From: Prorocentrum cordatum
Lineage: Eukaryota > Sar > Dinophyceae > Prorocentrales > Prorocentraceae
DNA length: 37,500 bases
Direction of reading: 5' to 3'
Assembly: GCA_963575745.1 (NCBI GenBank)
Contig: CAUYUJ010019281.1
Coordinates: 900,235 to 937,734 of the forward strand
In this document: in pieces, positions 19,499 to 27,729 of the stretch
How the letters are laid out: every line of letters starts with the position of its first letter
How positions within the stretch are numbered: the first letter of the stretch is position 1
Position numbers and translations under genes: made by a program
Notes under the pieces: generated by a model
Seen by the model: only the letters and a program-made list of their open reading frames with translations
Told to the model about the DNA's origin: nothing
The model's database searches: none

Positions 19499-19520
19499 CT
19501 TGAGCCAAAATGGCTACGGA
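19499..19520 (-). other. dinoflagellate spliced leader (DinoSL) relic
   Basis: The reverse complement is an exact match to the full 22-nt DinoSL (T at the variable first position, then CCGTAGCC, ATTTTGG and CTCAAG). In an SL RNA gene the leader is followed by a GT donor and the SL RNA intron; here TGAGCCCGCG follows, so this is not an SL RNA gene but the fossil 5' end of a trans-spliced mRNA. Its first bases (TCC) merge with the adjacent (TCC)n tract. Confidence 0.95.
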
Positions 19521-19531
19521 GGGGGAGGTGG

Positions 19532-19610
19532 AGGGGAGGAGGAGGAGGAGGAGGAGGAGGAGGAGGAGGAGGAGGAGGAGGAAGAGGAGCAGCAGCAGGA
19601 GGAAGAAGGA
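19532..19610 (+). repeat. (GGA)n array at the 5' end of the retrogene
   Basis: gaggaggagg run of about 80 bp. On the minus strand it reads (TCC)n immediately upstream of the spliced leader. Confidence 0.93.
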
Positions 19611-19828
19611 TGAAGAGGAGAAGGATGATGGATGAAGGAGTGGGATGGGGAAGGGGGGGCAAAAAAGGAGGATGACGAGGTGGAGGGGCAAAGAGGGAGG
19701 GGAATCCCGTTTTTCAAAGCCAAGAGGATGCATGCGTAGCAGCACGAGCAGGAGCTAATGGAGTATAGGCAGGATTGGAGCAGGAGGAGTTACGAGGGGT
19801 AAGGTCAGGATGAAGGGAATTCGCGCCC

Positions 19829-19930
19829 CTCCTCCTCCTCCTCCTCGTCCTCCTCCTCCTCCTCCTCCTCCTCCTCCTCCTCCTCCTCCTCCTCCTCTTC
19901 CCACCTCTTCCCACCTCCTCCTCCTCCTCC
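19829..19930 (+). repeat. (CCT)n array, opposite orientation to the other GGA arrays
   Basis: cctcctcctcctcctcctcc for about 100 bp with two cttcccac interruptions. It lies just upstream of the second Nudix exon and could serve as a pyrimidine tract for its acceptor, though that is inference. It is the only array of this family with the pyrimidines on the plus strand. Confidence 0.93.
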
Positions 19931-19984
19931 GGCGGGAGAGCGTGGCCTGGATCTTGCCGCGCCTCGGTGCCCCCAGGCGCGCAG

Positions 19985-20055
19985 GCCCCGCTGCAGCGTG
20001 GGAGTTCCCCAAGGGCCGCCTCGAGCCCACGGACAAGAGCAAGGCCGGCCGCCAG
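19985..20055 (+). CDS. Nudix hydrolase-like gene, exon with first half of the Nudix box
   Basis: After the acceptor-like ccccaggcgcgcag, 71 nt continue the frame of the exon ending at 15249. Together they read AIRRP-G-PAAAWEFPKG, RLEPTDKSK and AGRQ. WEFPKGRLEPxD is the characteristic entry to the Nudix box (GX5EX7REUXEEXGU), with D where the family usually has the first E. Every third codon position but one is G or C. The exon ends CCAG before a run of nine G (20056-20064), the same border as the previous exon. Cutting earlier, at AAG|GC (20043), would give a GC donor known from dinoflagellates and a loop four residues shorter. Both choices keep the frame. Confidence 0.62.
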
Positions 20056-20064
20056 GGGGGGGGA

Positions 20065-20638
20065 GGCGAGGGGAGGTGTCGGCGGCGCCCTCCTCGTCCA
20101 TTTCGCGCCCCTCCTGCTCCTGCTCCTCCTGGTGGTGTTGCTCCTCGTCCTGCTCGCCTATTCCTCTTTGCCCCTCATGTGTCCTCATCCTTCTCGACTT
20201 CGTCTCCGTCGATTGCATTCTGGGAATTGTTTTGGCTTGGAGAGAAACCCAGGGACCGGGCTCGGGCCTGCAAAGATTTAGGATCCGTGTTGAAAGAACG
20301 CGCTATCTTGTCAGCCCCGAAGCCCCGCTCTCGTTTGATGTATCTCTCCCTTCATACTATCCCCTCTCTCGTTTCATGAGATTCGTATTGGACTGATGTG
20401 TATATATATATAGATTTGCCTGTGTCATCTATTTGCTATTTTGTATTGCTCGCCTCGTATCATCGCTCGCTTGCTGCACGCTTTGGTTCGAGTCGACCTG
20501 GGAGATTATGGCTTCTGGCGCGAGAGCCCAGGAAAGAAGAGGGCCGCTTCCCTGGGGCTGCCGCCCTCGCTGCCATATCCCGCTGCGGCGCCAGGGGGGG
20601 CGCGGCGCTCTCTCTCTCTCTCTCTCTCTCTCTCCCGC
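20065..20638. other. intronic DNA with a (TC)n tract, no firm gene
   Basis: Mixed composition. At 20591-20600 a CCAG plus G-run occurs again, followed by (TC)n at about 20611-20636 and ccgcag at 20643-20648. This has the look of a 54-nt intron, and the sequence before it (KKRAASLGLPPSLP then YPAAAP in one frame) could be an exon. It would not fit between the Nudix exons in frame, so it is left uncalled. Confidence 0.35.
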
Positions 20639-20639
20639 G

Positions 20640-20790
20640 GCTCCGCAGGGGCATCTCGGACCTTCTTGGGCCGTCTGGGAGGCCATCTTGGACAAATCTT
20701 GGGCGAGCTTGAGGGCCATCTTGGCCGTCTTGGAGGCCGTCTTGCGCCGTCGTGGACAGTGTCTTGCGGACGCCGAGGTCGTTTCCGGTC
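20640..20790 (+). repeat. 10-11-bp GGCCNTCTTG repeat, short block
   Basis: Runs such as gggccgtctgggaggccatc and ttggccgtcttggaggccgt give a loose 10-12-bp period. Same family as the longer blocks at 23030, 26240 and 27730. Confidence 0.7.
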
Positions 20791-20989
20791 CTGGAAGAGC
20801 CTTCCGGGACCCCGGCGGGACGGACCGACGCCCCAGGGGGGGTTCTTTTAGACAAGAGAACCAAAACCGACACCGAAATAATCTAGCACGCCGGGCACCC
20901 CTGCGATGACTCGACAGGGGGCGGCGAATCCTGGTGGCCTTCGGCCCATCCCGCCACCGTGTCTGGGTTGTGGGTCTGAGGCCTGTGTG

Positions 20990-21545
20990 TATATATATAT
21001 ATATATATATATTCTCATACGCACCTCTCCGAGGGAGTAGAGCTCAGAGGCGATTAATGCATACGCGTCGCGTCGTTCACGATTTTCTTGCCGTTTCGCT
21101 AGAGACATCCTCCAAATTCTGAAAATCGGTGGCACCCCTCGCACAGATCGTGACGTCAGGGTCCAAAAACACATGGGAATTTCAACACTTTTATATACAA
21201 CCTTCACAAACACATGCTAATGGACCCCGCCTCGGAGCCTCCTGGGGGCCTCCTGGAAACTCCTGGGGCCTCCTGGGGCTTTCTGTATGTTCTGGTACCC
21301 CAGACCCCGCCTCGGAGCCTTCTGGCGAACTCCTGGAACCTCCTGGGGACTCCTGGGGCCTCCTGCAGCCTCCTGGAGCCTCTTGAGGCCTCCTGGAGCC
21401 TCCTGGGGTCTCCTGGGGCCTCCTGTGGCCGCCTGGAGTCTCCTGGGGCTTCCTGGGGCCTCAGAACTACATGCGCACACAGAGACAGAAACGCCCTTTC
21501 AGTTTTTTGTATGAGCCTGGGCACGCACGATGTCACTTGTGTATG
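20990..21545 (+). repeat. ~800-bp decamer-bearing repeat, copy B (shorter)
   Basis: Begins at a (TA)n tract, then cgcacctctccgagggagta, gctcagaggcgatt, and a decamer block (about 21232-21465) whose units read tcctggggcc, tcctggagcc and tcttgaggcc. It ends cctgggcacgcacgatgtca near a TA/ATGT microsatellite. Compared with copies A and C it lacks the CA-rich stretch and the gtatccaagtcgggcctcct block. Confidence 0.85.
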
Positions 21546-21867
21546 TATATAGGTTTATATATTTGTGTGTATGTGCATATGTGTATACACATATATGTAC
21601 ATATATATATATGCATATGTGTTTATGTACGCATGTTTGTTTGTATGAATGTATGTATGTATGTATGTATGTATGTATGTATGTATGTATGTATGTGTGT
21701 ATGTATGTATGTATGTATGTATGTATGTATGTATGTATGTGTGTGTATGTATGTATGTATGTATGTATGTATGTATGTATGTATGTATGTATGTATGTAT
21801 GTATGTATGTATGTATGTATGTATGTATGTATGTATGTATGTATGTATGTATGTATGTATATATGTA
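21546..21867 (+). repeat. (ATGT)n microsatellite
   Basis: tatgtatgtatg for over 200 bp (purest 21640-21862), with rarer gtgtgt steps. It joins repeat copy B to copy C. Met-Tyr-Val-Cys-type frames here are artefacts. Confidence 0.95.
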
Positions 21868-22760
21868 CAGTATCATACGCACCTCTCCGAGGGAGTAGAG
21901 CTCAGAGGCGATTCGTGCGCTCGCGTCCGCGATTTTTTCTGGCCGCTTCGCTCGGGACATCCTCGACATTCTGAAAATCTGTGGCACCCCTCACGCAGAT
22001 CGTGACGTCGGGGTCCAACCACACATGGGAATTTCAACAGGTTAACATACAACCTTCAAAAACACATGGTAGTTTCAACGATGTTGACCCCGACTCTCAG
22101 AGAATGGCGATTTCGCCTGAGACATCCTCCCAAAATCGAGCCCCGACGTACCTCCTGGTACCCCAGACCCCGCCTCGGAGCCTCCTGGGGGCCTCCTGGA
22201 ACCTCCTGGGGACTCCTGGGGCTTTCCGTATTTTCTGGCACCCCAGACCCCGCCTCGGATCCTCCTGGGGGTATCCTGAAACCTCCTGGAGCCTCCTGGG
22301 GCCTCCTGCGGCCTCCTGGAGCCTCTTGGGGCCTCCTGAAGCCTCCTGGGGTCTCCTGGGGCCTCCTGAGGCCGCCTGGGGCCTCCTGAGGCTTCAGAAC
22401 TACATGCACACACAGAGACACAAATCACGCCCAACACATCACACGCTAAACAAACATAACACACACACAACACCTACAACGCACAAAAAGCACGCACAAC
22501 ACAGAGCACACATCACTCACACACACACACACAACACTCACAATCCTGGGGCCTCCTGGAGCCTCTTCTGGTATCCAAGTCGGGCCTCCTGAGGCTTCCT
22601 GGGGGGCCCTGGTACATACATCGCAAGGTGTGGCAACCCCACTTGCACTCGAGTGCGATTCCGCTGTTGCATTTCACTTCTGCTTCAAACGCCCCTTCAG
22701 TGTTTTGTATGAGCCTGGGCACACACGTGCCACTTGTATGTATACATATATATATATATA
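21868..22760 (+). repeat. ~800-bp decamer-bearing repeat, copy C
   Basis: Head-to-tail with copy B across the ATGT microsatellite. It starts atacgcacctctccgaggga and has decamers at about 22180-22395, cagaactacatgcacacaca, a CA-rich stretch, gtatccaagtcgggcctcct and gcaaggtgtggcaaccccac. It closes gagcctgggcacacacgtgc then a TA/TG microsatellite, as in copy A. Confidence 0.88.
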
Positions 22761-22787
22761 TATAGATGTACATATACATATACATAT

Positions 22788-22828
<41 letters not shown>

Positions 22829-22928
22829 TGTGCGTGTGTGTGTGCGCGTGTGTGTGTGCGCGTGTGTGTGTGTGTTGTGTGTGTGTGTGTTGTGTGTGTG
22901 TGTGTGTGTTGTGTGCGTGTGCGCGCGC

Positions 22929-23014
<86 letters not shown>

Positions 23015-23016
23015 TG
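22738..23016 (+). repeat. (TA)n, (GT)n and (GTGC)n microsatellite cluster
   Basis: tatatatata to about 22828, then gtgtgtgcgcgtgtgtgt and gtgcgtgcgtgc blocks to about 23016. The alternating purine-pyrimidine run is a strong Z-DNA candidate. Confidence 0.93.
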
Positions 23017-23029
23017 TTGGGGTGTCGTG

Positions 23030-23500
23030 GGGAGCCTCTCAGGGGCCTCTTGGAGGCGGTTTCGGCGCTTGTTGTGGGCCTCTTGGAGCCTCGTGGGGGA
23101 TCTTTTGGGCCTCTTGGAGGCCTCTTTGGCGCGTCTTGGGCGCCTCTGCGGGCCTCTTGGGGCCTCCTGGGGGCTTCTCGGGGCTTCCCGGAGCGCTTCT
23201 TGGGCCGTCTTGGAGCCCTCTCGGGCCGTCTTGGGGCCCTCTTGGAGGCGTTTCGGGCTGTCTTGGGGCGGTCTTGGGAGCTTTTTGAGCCATCGTGGAG
23301 CGTCGGAAAGCGGAAAATGCGAAAAGCCTAACTCATCCAAAAATGTGTGATAAAATCTACGATTTTGGTCTCGTGGGACTCTCTCGGGAGGCCTCTTGGA
23401 GCGCTCTTGGGGCTTCTTGGGGCCCTCTTGGGCCGTCTTGGAACCATCTTCGGGCGCATTGGAGCATTCTTGGCCTCGGCAATACGACCAAGGCGTAATT
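23030..23500 (+). repeat. 10-11-bp TCTTGGGCC array with AT-rich core
   Basis: Units such as gggcctcttggaggcctctt and ggagccctctcgggccgtct flank an AT-richer core at about 23285-23375 (gagcgtcggaaagcggaaaa then a catccaaaaatgtg-like stretch). Equivalent cores sit within the arrays at 26570-26655 and 28432-28525. Long Pro/Arg- or Gly/Leu/Ser-rich frames are repeat artefacts. Confidence 0.85.
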
Positions 23501-23552
23501 TTGCTAGGGTGAAGGGCCACGTGGACGATAATATAACATAATTTACAAATAA

Positions 23553-24228
23553 ATGTATGTTGCCTCGGGGACGCAAGAATTTAGCAAATTGCGAGGATTT
23601 GTGGCCTCGGTGACGCGAACAATGCGCAACTTGCGCAGGATTCTGGGTTCGGGGACGCGACTACTACGTCAGTTGCGAGGGTCTGTGGCATCGGGGACGC
23701 GAACATTGTGCAATTCAAAGAGGATTCTAGTATCGGGGACGCGAATATGGTTTAATTTGCAAGATGTTATTGCTTCGGGGACGCCAAACTTGAGTAAGTT
23801 ACGAGGGTTTGTTGCCACGGGGGCGCAAGAATTATATACCGTGCGAGGGTTAATGGCCTCGGAGACGCGAACATCATGTAATTTACAACGATGTTTTGCT
23901 TCGGGGACGCAAGCAATACATATACTCTGCGAGGGATCGCGGCCTCGGGGGCGCGACCGTGGCGTAATTTACAAGGGATTGTGGCCGCGGGGGCGCACGC
24001 GCGGCGTAGTTTACGAAGGCCCGTGGCCCCAAATGCACGACTGTAGCATAACTTATTAGAGATCGTGGCCTCGGGGGTGCGAGTGTGGTGTATCTTCCAA
24101 GAGGGATCGTGGCTTCGGGGGCGCGAGTGTGGCGCAATGTGCTCGGGATCGTGGCCTCGGGGGCGCGAAACCCTTCGCAATTTGCGAAGGAATATTGCGC
24201 CGGGAGCGCGAAGCTCATGCCTTTTTGC
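23553..24228 (+). repeat. 42-bp minisatellite array (about 16 units)
   Basis: Units start (g)gcctcggggacgcgaa and end gcgaggatttgt-like; the second half shifts to gcctcgggggcgcgag and gggatcgt. Lengths are mostly 41-44 bp. Because 42 is a multiple of three, the plus strand has a 168-codon frame (23553-24059) with a 14-residue period (VASGTR....LRGF), and the minus strand is open as well. Indels break the phase in later units, so protein coding is doubtful. Confidence 0.92.
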
Positions 24229-24859
24229 AGGTCCCACAGCCCCGCAGGAATTCTCACAACTGGACTCGGGGGTCGTAACCTGGCCCCTCTCGGCTCCCCC
24301 CCCCCTCTTTCAGCAGTTTACAATAGGAAACAGAAATCAGGACTGTAACATGGGAGCGCAGCAAGCCTCATCCTCGCAGCCTGATGGCCCCACAGGGGGG
24401 CCGGCGGACATCACACAACTTTCACAATATAGCTTACACCACACACACACATATATATATATATATATACATACATACATGCATAGATAGATTTGCATGT
24501 GTGCAACACCGCCAAAGTGCAATAACGCACTGTTTGGGGTCCAATCTGGCTAACATATAGTTGCTTTTCTATGGGACTGTGTGGGCGCGTCTGGATTTGC
24601 CATGCTGCGGGCCCGTGCCGCCCCATGGGCGCATCGTTGGCGCCCTGCGCGCGGGGGGTAGGTTGGGTGTCCGCCACGTTGCCGCCCGGTGCTGCCTCGT
24701 GGGCGCCTCGTCGGCGCCTCGTGGGCGCCCCGCGCTTGGGGGACAGGCCGAGGTTTCACAACCTTGCCGCCTGGGCGCCTCGTGGGTGCCCCACGCCTAG
24801 GACGACTGCCGAATTTGCGCCACGTGTCCGCCCGTGCCGCCTCGTGGGCGCCTCGTGGG
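24229..24859. other. intronic DNA with a possible small exon
   Basis: Holds a C-rich pyrimidine tract ending ctttcagcag (24316), then 79 nt ending cccacag before a G-run (24396). An ATG inside would encode MGAQQASSSQPDGPT. A (CA)/(TA) microsatellite follows at about 24436-24485, then GCGCC-rich DNA with cctcgtgggcgcctcg repeats (24600-24860). No gene is called. Confidence 0.3.
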
Positions 24860-25168
24860 TGCACCATGCTCTGAGCTTGCACTGCGTAGTTCCTACCGCA
24901 CAGCTTGCACCACATAGCTTACACCACATAGCCTACACCGCATATAGTACATAGCTTGCAGCACACAGCCTACACTGCATATAGCACATACCATAGCTTA
25001 CACCACACAGCTGGCACCCCATTGCTTCCACCTCCAGTTCACACATCCTAGCCTGCACCACGTAGCTTGCACTTCATAACTTGCACGGCATCGTTTCCAC
25101 CTCCATGGCTCACACCACACGGCGTACATCGCATCGCGTTTACCCCCATAGTTCAACAATGCATTGTT
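24860..25168 (+). repeat. 14-bp minisatellite array, diverged
   Basis: About 20 degenerate units, such as tgcaccacatagct, tacaccacatagcc, tgcagcacacagcc, tgcaccacgtagct and tgcacggcatcgtt. Same family as the arrays at 7712, 9429 and 11576, but without the ~200-bp element after it. Confidence 0.88.
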
Positions 25169-25245
25169 TTTTTGTGTCCGCGTTGGACACTTTTCTGATG
25201 TAGACATGTACTCATAAACGACGACGATGGGCCCTCGCCCGGCAG

Positions 25246-25320
25246 CTGGCCTGCGCCTTCCGCGAGCTGGCGGAGGAGGCTGGCGTGGCGCTGGAGCCTC
25301 CAGCGGACGGCGACTGCCAG
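25246..25320 (+). CDS. Nudix hydrolase-like gene, exon with second half of the Nudix box
   Basis: After cgcccggcag, 75 nt in phase with the exon ending at 20055 encode LACAFRELAEEAGV then ALEPPADGDCQ. RELAEEAGV matches the REUXEEXGU core of the Nudix box exactly, including the metal-binding glutamates. Combined with WEFPKGRLEPTD from the previous exon it completes the box, with an insert of a few residues compared with the usual spacing. Codon use is GC-ending up to GAC TGC CAG, then changes, so I end the exon there. The frame itself stays open into a dispersed repeat. The remaining C-terminal part of the domain must lie further on; one weak candidate follows cccgcgcag at 29927 (…SCAFLVDPCW…). 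Confidence 0.6.
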
Positions 25321-26239
25321 CAGGCGTTACCAGCCGCCCTCCCGCAGTGGTGTCTAAGCTGCGCTGAGAGGAGACTCTTCGAGCAGAAGACTGGACTTCA
25401 GCATAGAGTCTCAAGACGCCGAAAGAAAGACCACTTGGGACTCTGGCGGGGCTCTGATTTTCGCGCCGTTCCTGCGATTCTGTTTTCGAACCTACTCGTG
25501 GTGGCTGGGCCTCCAGGTGGCCAGGAAGGCCTTTTCGTTTATCTCTTACGCTTAATTATGGTACGCGATGATTGTAAGCATGAGGTTTCGAACGTCGCCG
25601 CGGACACTCCTCGGATCCTCTTCCAGCCTCCTTCTCCCTGGCGCGCCTTAGGCGCCGAAGGCGCCGCCGGGGGGACCCAGCGCCTGTCCAAGGCACCCGC
25701 CCGGATCTCCGAACGATTTTGGCCATCGTGGGAGCCATCCGCACCCCCACCGGGACAGGGTCGGCTGGCTCTTCCCGCGCACCCCCTCTGTAGGTGAGGA
25801 GGGGCGCTGCGCAGCCCGAGGGGGACGGCCTCCACACCCTCCTGTAAAGGGGGGGGGGGGGGGGGGCAGGCCGGCCAGCGGAGCCGAGGTGTCGCAGGTG
25901 GTAATAGTGTGGATGGTTCTGCCTGCCTCGGCTCATGGAGGCGTTCTAGGCACAGCAAGTCAGACATTGGCCTGCCAAGCGGTGCCCCACGATCGATTCT
26001 TATTTCCCCGTTGGCCCGCACCGCAAAGCCTTGGGACGGCTTGTGGAACGCAGAGTCGACGACTGTCGTGACCCTAGACCTCTTGGAGCAAGATTCCCAA
26101 TCGTATGTGCCGACTGTATGCAGAGTTCTTGCGAAGGCCTTACGGGCGTTGCCGCCAACCCTGAAGGAGGACGAGAGCGACGACGGCGAGGGCGAGGGCG
26201 ACGGCGACGACGACGACGACGATGCTCGCGAGCCCTCGT
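25321..26239. other. no firm gene; dispersed repeat and C/G-run
   Basis: About 25390-25545 resembles 37210-37345 at DNA and translated level (FRAVP....., then ..LVVA....GQEG.FV in both). A G-run of 16 is at about 25849-25866. Around 25630-25700 a ggcgcgc...gcgctgg segment resembles 13632-13713 in inverted orientation. A 358-codon minus-strand frame overlaps this and the next array and shows no domain. Confidence 0.35.
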
Positions 26240-26800
26240 GAGGTCCCTTGTGGGCCCTGTTCTGTTGGCCTGTCTTGGGGGGCCTCGAAGATCGTATAGG
26301 GGCATTCGTGGGCCCTCTTGGGTGGTCTTGGGGCCGCATGGAGCGCATCTTGCGCCATCTTGGGGCGTCATGGGATGGGGCTTCTTGGGACGTCTTGGAG
26401 CGTGTGAGGCTTTGTGAGCGCTGTCTTGGATGCCTTTTCGGGCTCTCTTGGGATGCCTCTTGGGCCGTCTTGCGGCGTCCTTGGGCCGTCGTGAGGGCTT
26501 CTTCTGCCGTCGTGGGGCTCTTTTGGGGAGGACTTGGGCCCTTTTGGAGCGATCTTTGGGGCCTCTTGGGCCGTCCTTGGGCGTGAGAAGCTCGCAAGGC
26601 GAGAACTCGAAACAATCTGGAATAAACTTTGAGAACATCGATGATTTGTACCCCTGGGTCTCTGTTGGGGGTGTTGTTGGGGATGCTTGGTGGCGTCTTG
26701 AGTAGCTCTGGGGCCGTCTCCGGGGATCTGGGGCGCCTCTCGGAGCTTGAGATGGCGATTGGTATTCCCCCTCTTGCGGCTCTTTGTGGCTCTCTTGAGC
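26240..26800 (+). repeat. 10-11-bp TCTTGGGCC array with AT-rich core
   Basis: Same family as 23030-23500: cttgggccgtcttgcggcgt type units, with an AT-richer core at about 26570-26655 (gagaagctcgcaaggcgaga then an acaatctggaataaac-like stretch) and the array resuming after it. Confidence 0.85.
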
Positions 26801-26819
26801 CGTCTTGGTCGGAGAGGGG

Positions 26820-27355
26820 AGGGGGTCACGATCCCCCCCCCCCGGGACCACTCCCGCACCCGGCGGCCCATCCCCGGGACCCCCCCCGCTCCCCCTGCGG
26901 CGAGGAATGAATCAAAGGGAAGGCTGCCCTTCGACTCGGTCACGACGTTGTTCAGCGTTCGTCGGATAGGGACGTCACGACCCCGGGGCCCCCCTCGGGA
27001 TGACCTCCCTCGGTAGCCCCCTTCGGGATCCAGCCACCCCCCAGAACCCTCTCCAGGGACCCCACCGTGGGACCCCCTCCAGCCCCCCCCCCCCCTGGAC
27101 CCCCGCCCGCGAACCCTGCTGTGGCGGGGAAGGGGTCAAAGAGATGAGGCTTCCCTTCGACTCGATTACTCCAGATTTCGTAATAAAGGGAGGGGGGTCT
27201 CATTTCGGGGGGGGGTCTCGTCCAGGCTATCTTGGAGGGCATGGGGGGTCTGGGGACGATGTTTTGGAGGGTTCTCCCACAGGGGAGGTCTGAAATGGCT
27301 TGTCTTGGAGGGTCCAGACCCCCTCCCTTTTATTACGAAATCTGGAGTATGCGTT
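26820..27355. repeat. C-rich direct repeat and a 33-bp inverted repeat
   Basis: Two related blocks (about 26826-26948 and 27030-27168) share C-runs followed by gaaggggtcaaagagatgag-like and cttcccttcgactcg sequence. The minus strand reads ES.GSLPFDSF and a LFDPF variant in the two. An inverted repeat with arms 27168-27200 (actccagatttcgtaataaa...) and 27316-27348 encloses 115 bp. No gene is supported. Confidence 0.75.
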
Positions 27356-27603
27356 GTTGAATTTTCGTCTGGCTGGATAGCCTTGCGGAGGAGGGCCCAG
27401 GGAGAGGGGGTGTGGTGACGCCGACGACGACGACTTCAGCGGAAAAGGGGAGCGCCGACGGCGACGACGACGACGACTCAAACGGAACAGAATGAACGGT
27501 TCACGCACGCTGGCAGTGTCAGTATGCTGGTTTATTGAATCGCTTCGCTCATTCCGCCGGCCCATATTGTATCAGTGTTGCTATATGTTGGCGTGCTCGT
27601 GGT
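27356..27603. other. spacer, no gene recognised
   Basis: About 250 bp with a short gacgacgacgac patch (27420-27476). A plus-strand frame near 27520-27600 is hydrophobic (SVCWFIESLRSFRRP) but has no supporting context. Confidence 0.3.
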
Positions 27604-27722
27604 GAGCGAGGAGGAGCAGGAGGAAGAGGAGGAGGCGGAGGAGGAGGAGGAGGAGGAGGAGGAGGAGGAGGAGGCGGAGGAGGAGGAGGAAGAGGGGAGG
27701 ATGAGGATGAGGAGGAGGAGGC
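27604..27722 (+). repeat. (GGA)n array
   Basis: gaggagcaggaggaagagga grading into clean gaggaggagg for about 120 bp. Confidence 0.93.
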
Positions 27723-27729
27723 CTCCCGA

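Larger units (their letters stand above)
18034..19520 (-). mobile_element. retroposed mRNA (processed gene copy) with spliced-leader relic
   Basis: The minus-strand segment opens with the complete 22-nt DinoSL, which in life is added to mRNAs by trans-splicing and is not normally encoded at gene 5' ends. Its genomic presence marks reverse transcription of a mature mRNA and reinsertion. An intron-free open frame follows. Both ends abut (TCC)n on the coding strand (genomic GGA at 19532-19610 and 17974-18034). There is no long poly-A; only a short A6 run overlaps the stop codon. A 71-bp direct repeat (ggggtggcgct...gatccgccactt) at about 18087-18205 covers the last codons and the start of the 3' region. 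Confidence 0.8.
15250..19984 (+). other. putative intron 1 of the Nudix-like gene (4.7 kb)
   Basis: Inferred intron between the first two Nudix exons. It starts with a run of about 12 G after CCAG and ends in gcccccaggcgcgcag. Exon end and intron end share CAG, so the cut site is ambiguous by three bases. It contains GGA arrays, a foldback at 16067-16249, a 162-bp duplication and an antisense mRNA-derived gene copy (18034-19520). Confidence 0.5.
20056..25245 (+). other. putative intron 2 of the Nudix-like gene (5.2 kb)
   Basis: Inferred intron: it starts with nine G after CCAG and ends ggccctcgcccggcag. It holds two copies of the ~800-bp repeat, decamer arrays, the 42-bp array, microsatellites and a 14-bp array. 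Confidence 0.5.

Noticed and set aside
19499-19520. SL RNA gene
   Set aside because: The leader is not followed by a GT donor or SL RNA body; an open frame follows instead.
21471-22005. Met-Tyr-Val-Cys repeat 'protein'
   Set aside because: Direct translation of an (ATGT)n microsatellite. A period of four gives the same peptide in every frame.
22829-23016. Telomeric or subtelomeric repeat
   Set aside because: The tract is (GT)n/(GTGC)n, not TTTAGGG-type, and lies within ordinary dispersed repeats.
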